Assembly: GCA_046294735.1 (NCBI GenBank)
Contig: JBKBKB010000001.1
Location: forward strand, 62,001 to 126,000
Length of the DNA stretch: 64,000 bases
DNA from: 34-65-8 sp046294735
Lineage (GTDB): Bacteria; Pseudomonadota; Alphaproteobacteria; Sphingomonadales; Sphingomonadaceae
Direction: 5' to 3'
Shown here: positions 15,584-24,788 of the stretch, one piece after another
Numbering within the stretch: position 1 is the first letter of the stretch
Layout of the letters: each line of letters starts with the position of its first letter
Made by a program: the position numbers and the translations under genes
The notes under the pieces: generated by a model
What the model saw: only the letters and a program-made list of their open reading frames with translations
What the model was told of the DNA's origin: nothing
Database searches by the model: none

Positions 15584-18246
15584 CCGCCCTTCAGCGAAGC
15601 CTGCGCCGCCGCCAGTCTTGCGATCGGCACGCGGTAGGGAGAGGCGCTGACGTAATCGAGGCCAACCTTCTCGCAGAATGCGATGCTGGCCGGATCGCCG
15701 CCATGCTCGCCGCAGATGCCGAGCTTGATGTCCGCCCGCGTCGCCCGGCCCCGCTCCGCCGCCATCTCGACCAGCTGTCCGACGCCCTCGATGTCGAGGC
15801 TGACGAACGGATCGCGCGCGAAGATGCCCTTGTCGACATAGGGCCCGAGGAACCGCGCCGAATCGTCCCGGCTCACGCCCAAGGTGGTCTGGGTCAGGTC
15901 GTTGGTGCCAAAGCTGAAGAACCGCGCTTCCTCGGCAATCTCGCCCGCCATCAGCGCGGCGCGCGGCAGCTCAATCATGGTGCCGACGAGGTACTCGACC
16001 GTCCGCCCACGTTCGCTGAACACGTCCTTCGCGGTGCGGTCAACCAGGGCCCGCAGCAGTTCCAGCTCGCGCCGGGTGGCGACCAGCGGGATCATGACTT
16101 CGGGCACCGGAGCCTCGCCACTGGCCTCGGCCACGTCGCAGGCAGCCTCGAAGATGGCGCGGGCCTGCATCTCGTAGATCTCGGGGTAGGTGATGCCAAG
16201 CCGGCAGCCGCGATGGCCCAGCATCGGATTGAACTCATGCAGCTCGCTCGCGCGGCGCTTGAGATGGTCGACGCCCAGCCCGGTGACATTGGCCAGCTCC
16301 TCGAACTCGGCATCGCCATGCGGCAGGAACTCGTGCAGCGGCGGGTCGAGCAGGCGGATGGTGCACGGCAGGCCGACCATGACTTCAAATATCTCGCGGA
16401 AGTCGGCGCGCTGTTCGGGGAGCAGCTTGGCCAGCGCCGCGCGCCGCCCGGCTTCGCTTTCGGCCAGGATCATCTCGCGCACCGCGCTGATGCGACTGGC
16501 ATCGAAGAACATGTGCTCGGTCCGGCACAGGCCGATCCCTTCCGCGCCGAAGCTGCGCGCCATGCGGCAATCGGCCGGGGTCTCGGCATTGGTCCGCACC
16601 CGCATCCGGCGATGCGCGTCAGCCCATTCCATCAGCGTGCCGAAGTCACCCGCCAGCGCCGGCTCGATCGTCTTGACCTCGCCGCGCATGACCTGGCCCT
16701 TGGCCCCGTCGAGCGTGATCGTCTCACCTTCGCGCATCTCCAACGAGCCGATCCGCAGGGTCCGGGTCTTGAGGTCAATCGAGACAGCCGAGGCGCCCGA
16801 GACGCAGGGGCGGCCCATACCGCGCGCGACCACGGCCGCGTGGCTGGTCATCCCGCCGCGCGCCGTCAGGATACCGGTGGCGGCGTGCATCCCGTGGATG
16901 TCCTCCGGGCTGGTCTCGACCCGCACCAGGATCACCTTCTCGCCCCGGCCCGACCACAGCTCGGCAGTGTCGGCATCGAGCACGATCTTGCCGCTGGCCG
17001 CGCCGGGGGATGCCGGCAGGCCGGTGGTCAGCACCTCGCGCGGGGCATCGGGGTCAAGCGTAGGGTGGAGCAGCTGGTCAAGCGCCATCGGATCAACCCG
17101 CAGGATCGCCTCCTCCTGGCTGATCAGCCCTTCGCCCACCATCTCCACCGCCATCCGCAGCGCCGCCTTGGCGGTGCGCTTGCCCGAACGGGTCTGCAGC
17201 ATCCACAGCTGGCCGCGTTCGACGGTGAACTCGATGTCCTGCATGTCGCGGTAATGCCGTTCCAGCAGGTCGAACACGCGGGCCAGCTCGCCATAGGCAT
17301 CGGGCATGGCCTCTTCCATGCTCAGCGGCTTGGCCCCGGCCAGTTCGCGGGCGGCGCGGGTGAGGTACTGCGGGGTGCGGATCCCTGCGACCACGTCCTC
17401 GCCTTGCGCGTTGATCAGGTACTCGCCGTAATAGGCCCGCTCACCGGTGGCCGGATCACGGGTGAAGGCGACTCCGGTGGCGCTGGTTTCGCCCATGTTG
17501 CCGAACACCATCGCCTGCACGTTGACCGCGGTGCCCCAATCCCCGGGAATGTCGTTGAGGCGGCGGTAGACCTTGGCCCGGTCGCTGTCCCAGCTGTCGA
17601 ACACCGCGCGGATCGCGCCCCACAGCTGCTCGTCGACATCCTGCGGGAAGGCGCGGCCCAGTTCGCTTTCGACGATGCCCTTGTATTCCGCGACCAGCGC
17701 CTGCCAGTCTTCGGCCTCCATCTCGGTATCGGCGTAGAGCCCCTTGTCTTCTTTGGCGATCTCCAACGCTTCTTCGAACAGGCCGTGGTCGATGCCGAGT
17801 ACCACATCGCCGTACATCTGGATGAAGCGGCGGTAGCTGTCCCACGCGAACCGCGGATCGCCGGAGACGCGGGCGAGGCCCGCGACCGTCTGGTCATTCA
17901 GGCCGAGGTTGAGCACAGTATCCATCATCCCCGGCATCGAGACACGGGCGCCGGAGCGGACCGAGACGAGCAGCGGGTTGTCACTGTCCCCGAACCGCTT
18001 GCCGACAGTATCCTCGATATGCCGGAGCGCGCTTGCAACCGCGGTGTGGAGGCTGTTGGGGAACTCCCCGCCCTCCGCCAGGTAGCGGACACATTCCTCG
18101 GTCGTCAGGGTGAAACCGGGCGGCACCGGCAGGCCGATGCTGGCCATCTCGGCCAGGTTTGCACCCTTCCCGCCGACCACGGTCTTGTCCTTCTGGCGCG
18201 GGTCCGAGTGATCTGCCGAACCCCCGAAGGTGTAGACCGTCTGCAT
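15580..18246 (-). CDS. ppdK: Pyruvate, phosphate dikinase
   Basis: An 888-residue enzyme interconverting pyruvate + ATP + Pi and PEP + AMP + PPi. Order: ATP-grasp nucleotide domain (VVGGKGANLAEM, then SVRSGARVSMPGMMDTVL), swivelling phosphohistidine domain with TARGGMTSHAAVVARGMG, and the PEP/pyruvate barrel with GLCRTEHMFF, FSFGTNDLTQTTLG and CGEHGGDP. The start MQTVYTFGG gives the usual family length; an upstream extension in the frame was not used. The Ser/Thr (TSH) next to the catalytic His is the residue controlled by regulatory phosphorylation in plants. It gives gluconeogenic PEP synthesis or pyrophosphate-linked glycolysis. Confidence 0.96.
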   Translation of the reverse strand: MQTVYTFGGSADHSDPRQKDKTVVGGKGANLAEMASIGLPVPPGFTLTTEECVRYLAEGGEFPNSLHTAVASALRHIEDTVGKRFGDSDNPLLVSVRSGARVSMPGMMDTVLNLGLNDQTVAGLARVSGDPRFAWDSYRRFIQMYGDVVLGIDHGLFEEALEIAKEDKGLYADTEMEAEDWQALVAEYKGIVESELGRAFPQDVDEQLWGAIRAVFDSWDSDRAKVYRRLNDIPGDWGTAVNVQAMVFGNMGETSATGVAFTRDPATGERAYYGEYLINAQGEDVVAGIRTPQYLTRAARELAGAKPLSMEEAMPDAYGELARVFDLLERHYRDMQDIEFTVERGQLWMLQTRSGKRTAKAALRMAVEMVGEGLISQEEAILRVDPMALDQLLHPTLDPDAPREVLTTGLPASPGAASGKIVLDADTAELWSGRGEKVILVRVETSPEDIHGMHAATGILTARGGMTSHAAVVARGMGRPCVSGASAVSIDLKTRTLRIGSLEMREGETITLDGAKGQVMRGEVKTIEPALAGDFGTLMEWADAHRRMRVRTNAETPADCRMARSFGAEGIGLCRTEHMFFDASRISAVREMILAESEAGRRAALAKLLPEQRADFREIFEVMVGLPCTIRLLDPPLHEFLPHGDAEFEELANVTGLGVDHLKRRASELHEFNPMLGHRGCRLGITYPEIYEMQARAIFEAACDVAEASGEAPVPEVMIPLVATRRELELLRALVDRTAKDVFSERGRTVEYLVGTMIELPRAALMAGEIAEEARFFSFGTNDLTQTTLGVSRDDSARFLGPYVDKGIFARDPFVSLDIEGVGQLVEMAAERGRATRADIKLGICGEHGGDPASIAFCEKVGLDYVSASPYRVPIARLAAAQASLKGG

Positions 18247-18333
18247 CCTGTTCACCCCTGTCTGCCCCCCGGCCCTGCACTGGTCCGCGCCGGAGACATG
18301 GACCACTTGTTACACAGTCCTGGCGTTAAAAAA

Positions 18334-20400
18334 TCACCCCTCGATGCGCGAGAAGTCGGCGACCCTGTGCACCGCATCCCGGAACCGGGCAAGTAGCGCG
18401 AGGCGCGCGGTGCGTTTGATTTCTTCATCCGCATTTACTGTCACTTCATCGAAGAAACGGTCGATCGGCCCGCGCAGGCTCGCCAGCGCCGCCATGGCCC
18501 CGGCGAAATCTTCCGCCGCCACCGCCGCCCTGGCCTGCGGCTCGGCCGCGTCGAGCGCGTCGATCAGCGCCTTTTCGGCCGGTTCGGGGGTGTAGGAAAG
18601 CGCAATCTGCGCCGCTGCTTCTACCCCTTCCTTCTTCAGGATATTGGCCGCGCGCTTGTAGGCGGCGAGGAGGTTGGCCCCGTCCTCGCTGCCCATGAAC
18701 GCCTGCAAAGCGTGGACGCGGGCGAGCAGGCGGACGAGATCGTCCTCGCCGCCGAGTGCGAACACGGCGTCGATCAGGTCGTGGCGGACACCGGCTTCGC
18801 GTTGCTGGACCTTGAGGCGGTCGGCGAGGAAGTCGATCACACCACGGAAGCTTGAGTTCTTCTCGTCCGCCAAGGTTTCCGGCGCAGCCTGTTGAATGAC
18901 AGAGTAAAGAGGGAGGCGAAGGTTATTGCGTGAAATGATCGAATTGATCCCAAGCCCTGCGCGGCGAAGAGCGAAAGGATCCTTTGAACCAGTCGGAGCC
19001 ATTGAGATTGCAAAGAACGAGATCAATGAATCCAGCTTATCCGCGAGGCTCACCGCCACCGTCACCGGCGCAGTCGGCACCTCGTCGCCCTGCCCGACCG
19101 GTTTGTAGTGATCGCGGATCGCGTCGGCCACTTCGTCGGGCAGGCCCTCGGCGCGGGCGTAGTAGCCGCCCATCAGGCCCTGCAGTTCGGGGAACTCGCC
19201 GACCATTTCGGTTACAAGGTCGGCCTTGCACAGCCGCGCGGCCTGTTCGGCGAGGTCGGGATTGCCGGCGACAACCCCCTCTTCGCACAGCCAGCGCGCC
19301 AGTTTCGCCACCCGCTCCACCTTGTCAGCCACCGTGCCGAGCTTCTCGTGGAAGGTGATCCGCTCCAGCTTCTGCGCGTGATCGGACAGCGCCACCTTGC
19401 GGTCCTGTTCCCAGAAGAAGCGCGCATCGGAAAGCCGTGCAGCCAGCACCTTGCGGTTGCCGTCCACCAGCGCCGCCCCGCCATCCGCCGCGGTGATATT
19501 TGCGGTGCAGACGAAGGCATCGGCCAGTTTCCCTTCTGCACCTTCACACACGAAATACTTCTGGTTCACCCGCGCGGTCAGCTGGATCACTTCGGGCGGC
19601 ACATCGAGGAACGCCTCGTCAAACCGGCCAAGCAGCGGCACCGGCCATTCGGTGAGGCCGGCGTTCTCGATCACCAGACCTTCGTCCGCGACCAGCGCGA
19701 GACCGGCCTCGGCCGCCACCTTGGCCGCACCGGCACGGATCCTGTCCTGCCGTTCCGCATGATCGACGATCACATGGCAGGCGCGGAGTTTTTCCTGATA
19801 GTCGCACGCCGAGCCGATGATAATCTCGCCCGAATGATGGAACCGGTGCCCCTTGGTGACATTGCCGGAGTTAACCCCGCCCGCTTCGCATTCGACCACC
19901 TCTGCGCCAAGCAGCGCGACGATTCCGCTCAGGGGCCGGACCCAGCGGGGGCTTTCCGTGCTGAGCGAGGCCGCGCCCCAGCGCATCGACTTCGGCCAGC
20001 TGAAATCGCGCACGATCGCGGGGATGGCGACTGCAAGCACCTCACGGGTTGCCCGGCCCGGCCTCTCGATCACCGCGAACCAGGTCTGCCGGCCTTTGAC
20101 GTCGCGCGCTTCGAGCTGGTCGCGGGTGACGCCGTTCTTGGCGCAGAACCCGTCCACCGCTGCATCAGGCGCGCCCACCGGCGGCCCCTTGGCTTCCTCG
20201 CTCACGGCCTCGGTCGCCAGCGGCAGGCCGCGCGCGATCAGCGCAAGGCGGCGCGGGGTCGACCAGACGGTCAGTTCCCCCACGGCAACCCCGGCAGCAT
20301 CCATTTCGCGCCGGAACAGCTTTTCCAGCTCGGCGCGCGCCCCGGCCTGCATCCGCGCGGGGATTTCTTCGGAGCACAATTCCAGAAGGAAGTCGGTCAC
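18334..20400 (-). CDS. glyS: Glycine--tRNA ligase beta subunit
   Basis: A 688-residue beta subunit of the alpha2/beta2 bacterial GlyRS, which carries the tRNA-binding and HD-like regions. The N-terminus is MTDFLLELCSEEIPARMQ, with GTG start 20400 overlapping the glyQ stop as GTGA. Characteristic blocks include GPPVGAPD, ESPRWVRPLSGIVALL, FLDVPPEVIQLTARVNQKYF and SLADKLDSLISFFAI. It forms a coupled operon with glyQ. Confidence 0.96.
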   Translation of the reverse strand: MTDFLLELCSEEIPARMQAGARAELEKLFRREMDAAGVAVGELTVWSTPRRLALIARGLPLATEAVSEEAKGPPVGAPDAAVDGFCAKNGVTRDQLEARDVKGRQTWFAVIERPGRATREVLAVAIPAIVRDFSWPKSMRWGAASLSTESPRWVRPLSGIVALLGAEVVECEAGGVNSGNVTKGHRFHHSGEIIIGSACDYQEKLRACHVIVDHAERQDRIRAGAAKVAAEAGLALVADEGLVIENAGLTEWPVPLLGRFDEAFLDVPPEVIQLTARVNQKYFVCEGAEGKLADAFVCTANITAADGGAALVDGNRKVLAARLSDARFFWEQDRKVALSDHAQKLERITFHEKLGTVADKVERVAKLARWLCEEGVVAGNPDLAEQAARLCKADLVTEMVGEFPELQGLMGGYYARAEGLPDEVADAIRDHYKPVGQGDEVPTAPVTVAVSLADKLDSLISFFAISMAPTGSKDPFALRRAGLGINSIISRNNLRLPLYSVIQQAAPETLADEKNSSFRGVIDFLADRLKVQQREAGVRHDLIDAVFALGGEDDLVRLLARVHALQAFMGSEDGANLLAAYKRAANILKKEGVEAAAQIALSYTPEPAEKALIDALDAAEPQARAAVAAEDFAGAMAALASLRGPIDRFFDEVTVNADEEIKRTARLALLARFRDAVHRVADFSRIEG

Positions 20401-21308
20401 TTCACCCACTCCGGATATTTCTCCGCCCAGATCGGCGCTTCCTTGGCCATGTAAGCCTCGCAACTGCCGCGGGCGAGATCGCGCACCCGGCCCATATAGC
20501 TGGCGCGTTCCTGCACGCTGATCACACCGCGCGCCTGAAGCAGGTTGAACAGGTGGCTGGCCTCGATCGCCTGTTCGTAGGCAGCGATGGGAACATTGGC
20601 TTCAAGCGAGCGCTGGCACTCCGCCTCGGCCCGGCGGAAACCTTCGAACAGGGTGTCGGTATCCGCCACCTCGAAGTTCCACTTCGACATCTGGCGCTCG
20701 TTCTCGAGAAACACCTCGCCATAGGTGACGCCTTGCGTGTTGAACGCCAGATCATAGACGTTGTCGACGCCCTGGATATACATCGCGAGGCGTTCCAGGC
20801 CGTAAGTCAGTTCGCCCGCCACCGGCTTGCAGTCGAACCCGCCCATCTGTTGGAAGTAGGTGAACTGGGTCACTTCCATCCCGTCGCACCACACTTCCCA
20901 GCCCAGCCCCCAGGCGCCCAGCGTGGGGCTTTCCCAGTCATCCTCCACGAAACGGATATCGTGCTTCAGCGGGTCGATCCCGATCACCCCAAGCGATTGC
21001 AGGTACAGCTCCTGGATGTCCGCCGGGCTTGGCTTCAGGATCACCTGATACTGGTAATAGTGCTGCAACCGGTTGGGGTTCTCGCCATAGCGGCCGTCGG
21101 TCGGGCGGCGGCAGGGCTGAACGAAGGCGGCGTTCCACGGCTCCGGCCCCAGCGCGCGCAGGGTGGTGGCGGTGTGGAACGTGCCCGCCCCCATCCGCAT
21201 GTCATAGGGCTGGAGGATCAGGCAGCCCTGCGCGCTCCAGAAGTCATGGAGGGCAAGGATCATGTCCTGGAAGGACTTCGACGGGTCGCGAGGTGGCGGC
21301 GTGAACAT
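20397..21308 (-). CDS. glyQ: Glycine--tRNA ligase alpha subunit
   Basis: The catalytic alpha subunit of the heterotetrameric glycyl-tRNA synthetase (class II). Signatures are SFQDMILALHDFWSAQGC, ILQPYDMRMGAGTFH, PCRRPTDGRYGENPNRLQ and GMEVTQFTYFQQMGG. I chose the start MFTPPPRD (21308). A second ATG twelve bases upstream (21320) is equally possible, and neither has a strong ribosome site. This subunit makes glycyl-adenylate and transfers glycine to tRNA-Gly together with GlyS. Confidence 0.94.
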   Translation of the reverse strand: MFTPPPRDPSKSFQDMILALHDFWSAQGCLILQPYDMRMGAGTFHTATTLRALGPEPWNAAFVQPCRRPTDGRYGENPNRLQHYYQYQVILKPSPADIQELYLQSLGVIGIDPLKHDIRFVEDDWESPTLGAWGLGWEVWCDGMEVTQFTYFQQMGGFDCKPVAGELTYGLERLAMYIQGVDNVYDLAFNTQGVTYGEVFLENERQMSKWNFEVADTDTLFEGFRRAEAECQRSLEANVPIAAYEQAIEASHLFNLLQARGVISVQERASYMGRVRDLARGSCEAYMAKEAPIWAEKYPEWVK

Positions 21309-21363
21309 GGCGCGCGCCATGGCGCAAGGCCCGGAAAGGGTCAATGCCGGAGCGGGCGGGCCC

Positions 21364-23475
21364 CTACTCGGCGGCGACGGCTTCCTCGGCGCGTTCGACC
21401 GTCACCGGTGTGCCGTTGAGCACCGCATTGCCCGACAGGCGGCAGTACCGCTCCGGATCGGTCAGGTCGTTGAGCGATACCCCGGCATGGGCAGCGGCGG
21501 TCTGCCAGCTGACCCCGGCACGGTTATGCCCCCACCCGTGCGGCAGGCTGACGACGCCGGGCATGACGTCCTGCGTAACCTCCACCGCGATTTCGACTGC
21601 GCCGACCCGGCTGGCAACCCGCGCGAGGTCGCCATCCGCCAACCCGCGCGCGGCGGCGTCGTCCGGATGGATCATCAGGGTGCACCGGTCCGGGCCCTTG
21701 ACCAGGCGCTGGCTGTTGTGGAGCCACGAGTTGTTGGAGCGCACGTGCCGCCGCCCGATCAGGCTCAGCGCGCCGGACGGCGTCGCATCGAGCGTGGCGG
21801 CGAAGCGCGCCGCCTCCTCCAGCAGATCATCGGGTGCTGCATGGAGCAGGCCGTTGTCGGTCAGTAGCCGGTCCTTTAGACAGGGCCGCAGCGGGCCGAG
21901 ATCAACCCCGTCGTGGTGCTGTTCGACTTCCTCCAGCGTCATTCCCGCAGGCGAGGCGCGCAGCATCGCATCGAGCCGCTCGCGCGGGGTTTCGAAGTTG
22001 GGCACACCCTTGCCCCGCGCCTCGAAGATCGCGGCGGCCAGTTCGCTGGCGATTTCCCAGTCGGCCTTGGCGCCTTCCTCCATCGGCAAGGTGGGAGCGG
22101 AATAGGCACCGAAATTGCGCACCGCGAGCGGGCCGAAGAAGAACGAAAAGTGGTCCTTCTCCAGCGGCCCGCACGGGGGCAGGATGTAATGCGCGTGGCG
22201 GCTGGTTTCGGTTACGTGCATGTCCATCGCCACCATCAGGTCGAGCCCGGTGAGCGCAGCTTCAGTCCGGGTCCCGTGTGGCGCCGACAGCACCGGATTG
22301 CCGGCGATCACGAACAGGGTGCGGATGCGCTGGTCATCCGCGCGGGTAAGCTCGTCGGCAAAGGCGATGGTGGGGATTTCGCCCATGACCGACGGCAAAG
22401 TGCCGCGCGCCGTCTCCACCGTTTTCACGCCGCCGCGCCCGACCTGCCCGACGAGGTCAAGCAGCGGCTGCGGGAACATCGTGCCGCCTTCGCGGTCAAG
22501 GTTGCCGGTGGCCAGATTGATCAGCTGGATCAGCCACTGGTTCAATGCGCCAAACTCGCATACCGACACGCCCATCCGGCCATAGATCGCGGCGGGCACG
22601 CCACTGGCGAGTTCGCCCGCAAGTGCGCGGATCATGTCGGCCGGGACCCCGCAATGGGCAGACAGCCGGTCAAGCGCGAAACTGTCCACCAGCGGCCCCA
22701 CCCGCGCCCAGCTGTCATCGACCAGTTCGGCAAGGCCGGGGCGCAGCGTGTCACCCTGGGCCAGAACGCATTGGAGAATGCCGATCAGAAGTGCGGTGTC
22801 AGTTGCCGGGCGCACCGGCACCCACTGATCTGCCACCTTGGCGGTCTCGGTCCGGCGCGGATCGATCACCACCAGCCTGCCCCCGCGCGCCTGCATGTCC
22901 TTCACCCGGTTTCTGAAATCGGGCACAGTCCACAGGCTGCCGTTGCTGGCCATCGGGTTACCGCCCACGATCACGATCAGTTGCGAGCGATCGATGTCCG
23001 GCACGGCAGCGAGGCTGACGTGGCCATACATCCGGTATTGCACATAGTGGTGCGGGATCTGGTCGAGCGTAGAGGCGGAAAACGTCCCCCGCGCCCCGAC
23101 CGCGCGCTGGAGATAGCCCGACTGCGTTGACAGCGCATAGTCATGCGCCCCAGGATTGCCGCGATAGAATGCGGCCCGCGCGCCCTCGTTCTGCAGGGCC
23201 ACCACCTGGGCTGCGATTTCGCGGTAGGCCGTCTCCCAGTCGAGATCCTGCCACGTATCGCCGACCCGTTTGACCGGTCGGCGCAAGCGGTCGGGATCGT
23301 CCTGCAGATCGGCAATCGCGGTTGCCTTTGGGCAAATGTGCCCTCGGCTGAGCACGTGATCGGGATTGCCCTTGATCGAGACCACCCGCCGCCCGTCCAG
23401 CTCCACCAGCACACCGCAATTGGCTTCGCAGATATGGCAGGTGCGCTTGTGGATCGTGGTTTGGATCGTGGTCAT
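21364..23475 (-). CDS. Molybdopterin-dependent oxidoreductase (formate dehydrogenase/BisC-like), stand-alone
   Basis: A 703-residue protein of the DMSO reductase superfamily. The N-terminus binds a 4Fe-4S cluster through CHICEANC and GHICPKA. Then come the molybdopterin guanine dinucleotide regions (GGNPMASNGS, VVIDPRRTETAKVADQWVPVRPATD) and a C-terminal dinucleotide-binding domain (NSWLHN and MIHPDDAAARG). Start ATG 23475 has GGGAG upstream. There is no Tat signal, and no iron-sulfur, membrane-anchor or FdhD gene beside it, so electron partner and substrate are unknown. The closest recognisable shape is the single-subunit assimilatory-type enzymes. Confidence 0.87.
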   Translation of the reverse strand: MTTIQTTIHKRTCHICEANCGVLVELDGRRVVSIKGNPDHVLSRGHICPKATAIADLQDDPDRLRRPVKRVGDTWQDLDWETAYREIAAQVVALQNEGARAAFYRGNPGAHDYALSTQSGYLQRAVGARGTFSASTLDQIPHHYVQYRMYGHVSLAAVPDIDRSQLIVIVGGNPMASNGSLWTVPDFRNRVKDMQARGGRLVVIDPRRTETAKVADQWVPVRPATDTALLIGILQCVLAQGDTLRPGLAELVDDSWARVGPLVDSFALDRLSAHCGVPADMIRALAGELASGVPAAIYGRMGVSVCEFGALNQWLIQLINLATGNLDREGGTMFPQPLLDLVGQVGRGGVKTVETARGTLPSVMGEIPTIAFADELTRADDQRIRTLFVIAGNPVLSAPHGTRTEAALTGLDLMVAMDMHVTETSRHAHYILPPCGPLEKDHFSFFFGPLAVRNFGAYSAPTLPMEEGAKADWEIASELAAAIFEARGKGVPNFETPRERLDAMLRASPAGMTLEEVEQHHDGVDLGPLRPCLKDRLLTDNGLLHAAPDDLLEEAARFAATLDATPSGALSLIGRRHVRSNNSWLHNSQRLVKGPDRCTLMIHPDDAAARGLADGDLARVASRVGAVEIAVEVTQDVMPGVVSLPHGWGHNRAGVSWQTAAAHAGVSLNDLTDPERYCRLSGNAVLNGTPVTVERAEEAVAAE

Positions 23476-23560
23476 GGTTTGCTCTCCCTGCCGCCGCGAT
23501 ACCAGACCCGGACAAGCCACGCTACCGGGCTCTGTGTCAGATAGTTATGACTTTTTGTAA

Positions 23561-23568
23561 GGTAGTAT
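23561..23568. repeat. Target-site duplication, left copy
   Basis: GGTAGTAT lies directly outside the left inverted repeat and is repeated exactly outside the right one. Confidence 0.85.
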
Positions 23569-23592
23569 GGGGTGTATCCCCTTGGCATACGT
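23569..23592 (+). repeat. Terminal inverted repeat, left
   Basis: Begins GGGGTGTATCCCCTT and ends CATACGT. Compared with the right repeat read inward, it differs at 3 of 24 positions. Confidence 0.87.
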
Positions 23593-23709
23593 GAATCACC
23601 GCCCCGCCTTTTGGTAAGGCGTTCATATGAACAATGGCCGTGATAGAATGACTCCACTTTATCATGTGATTGTGCATGATTGCCCAAGAATACACGGCTT
23701 GGGGGCAAT

Positions 23710-24627
23710 ATGCGCCACACTACTGCATTTTCAGTCCGCTACCTCACTGATGATCCGGTCCCAATCCGCGACATTATTGCGAGCTTGCAAGGGGTCGAAA
23801 CTACGATCAATGAGGTCGGCCGATTGCTGCCTTCATTCATTGACGGCCTCCAGGTCGAAAAGATCGAGATCAAAGTTCGGGAAGTGGCGCAGGAAAGTCC
23901 ACTTCGAGAGCTTTTTGCCGTTGCGATGTTTTTGGCGTTCCAAAAGCAGCTGGAGGAAGAAGTGCCGCAGCTGATAACCGACGCCACTGGGATCATAATC
24001 CCCGACCGCTTTGACACCGTGGTTACGGTCCTAGCGTTGATTGTGGTGTTCTACGGCGTGGGAGCGCTCAAAGACCTCGTTTTCGGGAATGGGGCTGCTG
24101 GAGCGGCACAAGCTCAACTGGACGGCTTGATCACGGAACTATCCGGCGAGATCGGTAAGCCGGAAAAATACATTACGGACATCTTGGCAGAGCGCTACGC
24201 TGAAAAGACGATCTGGCGGCGGCTTGCCAATGCTACATCGCGCTTCTTCGCGCCGAGCAAACGGCAGGAGAGCGCACCGATTGAGGTCAATGGGAGACAC
24301 ATCCCTCACGATGCGGTTCAAGATGTTCCGGCTGAATTTTTGGTAGACGACGCAGCCGAGGATCATGCCTCCCGAGCGTTCAACGGGGTATTGATCGAAC
24401 TGCACGCGCAAGACCGTGACCATAGTGGGCGCGGTTGGGCCGCTGTTGTTGAGGGCGTTTCGGATCAACGTTTGCGAATGAAGTTGATGACCGAAGTAAG
24501 CGCGTCCGACCTTTGGAACCGGGATCGTGTTCGGGGCGATGTAACTGTGTTATACGAGCGCGTCGGAACGGAATTAATTCCACGCGAGGTCCACCTCCAT
24601 CGGGTAAGCGGAGAAGGGAAACCATGA
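23710..24627 (+). CDS. Passenger protein with one membrane segment, function unknown
   Basis: A 305-residue protein from ATG 23710, preceded by a GGGGG ribosome site. An N-terminal soluble region (about 1-98, SVRYLTDDPVPIRDIIASL onward) includes a helical stretch ending FQKQLEEEVPQLI. One hydrophobic segment (about 102-122, FDTVVTVLALIVVFYGVGAL) follows. The C-terminal region (about 130-305) ends in a beta-rich part (FNGVLIELHAQDRDHSGRGW, then VRGDVTVLYERVG). I have a general memory of similar unnamed proteins in other alphaproteobacteria, but no function. Its stop overlaps the 54-residue gene as ATGA. Base composition is more A/T-rich than the surrounding genes. It could be a defence, signalling or membrane-stress protein; nothing in the sequence decides. 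Confidence 0.75.
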   Translation: MRHTTAFSVRYLTDDPVPIRDIIASLQGVETTINEVGRLLPSFIDGLQVEKIEIKVREVAQESPLRELFAVAMFLAFQKQLEEEVPQLITDATGIIIPDRFDTVVTVLALIVVFYGVGALKDLVFGNGAAGAAQAQLDGLITELSGEIGKPEKYITDILAERYAEKTIWRRLANATSRFFAPSKRQESAPIEVNGRHIPHDAVQDVPAEFLVDDAAEDHASRAFNGVLIELHAQDRDHSGRGWAAVVEGVSDQRLRMKLMTEVSASDLWNRDRVRGDVTVLYERVGTELIPREVHLHRVSGEGKP

Positions 24628-24788
24628 ACTTACGCGAAGCCATTGAGGGCGGTAAGCTCAAGAAGTTCATAGCCGAGCACAAGGGCGAGGTTGGCGATGC
24701 CGACGCCCTTGAGGCGACTATCCGTTCAATGGCCGGAACGTCCCCAGCAACTCCGGAAGCATCGTCTCCGGACGATTGCGACGGTTGA
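24624..24788 (+). CDS. Small passenger protein, 54 residues, function unknown
   Basis: Starts MNLREAIEGGKLKKFIAE, coupled to the preceding gene by an ATGA overlap. It is charged, probably helical over residues 3-34, with a Ser/Pro-rich acidic tail (SMAGTSPATPEASS, then DDCDG). Its last 71 nt run antisense through the 3' end of the transposase gene, so both proteins are encoded by the same bases there. Small size and coupling suggest a partner or accessory of the 305-residue protein. Confidence 0.6.
   Translation: MNLREAIEGGKLKKFIAEHKGEVGDADALEATIRSMAGTSPATPEASSPDDCDG

Noticed and set aside
15574..18396. 940-codon plus-strand frame
   Set aside because: It mirrors ppdK on the opposite strand. 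Its His/Gly/Arg-rich composition is typical of an antisense frame in G+C-rich DNA.
23472..23720. 82-codon minus-strand frame at the left transposon end
   Set aside because: It crosses the target duplication and the inverted repeat and has no ribosome site or domain.
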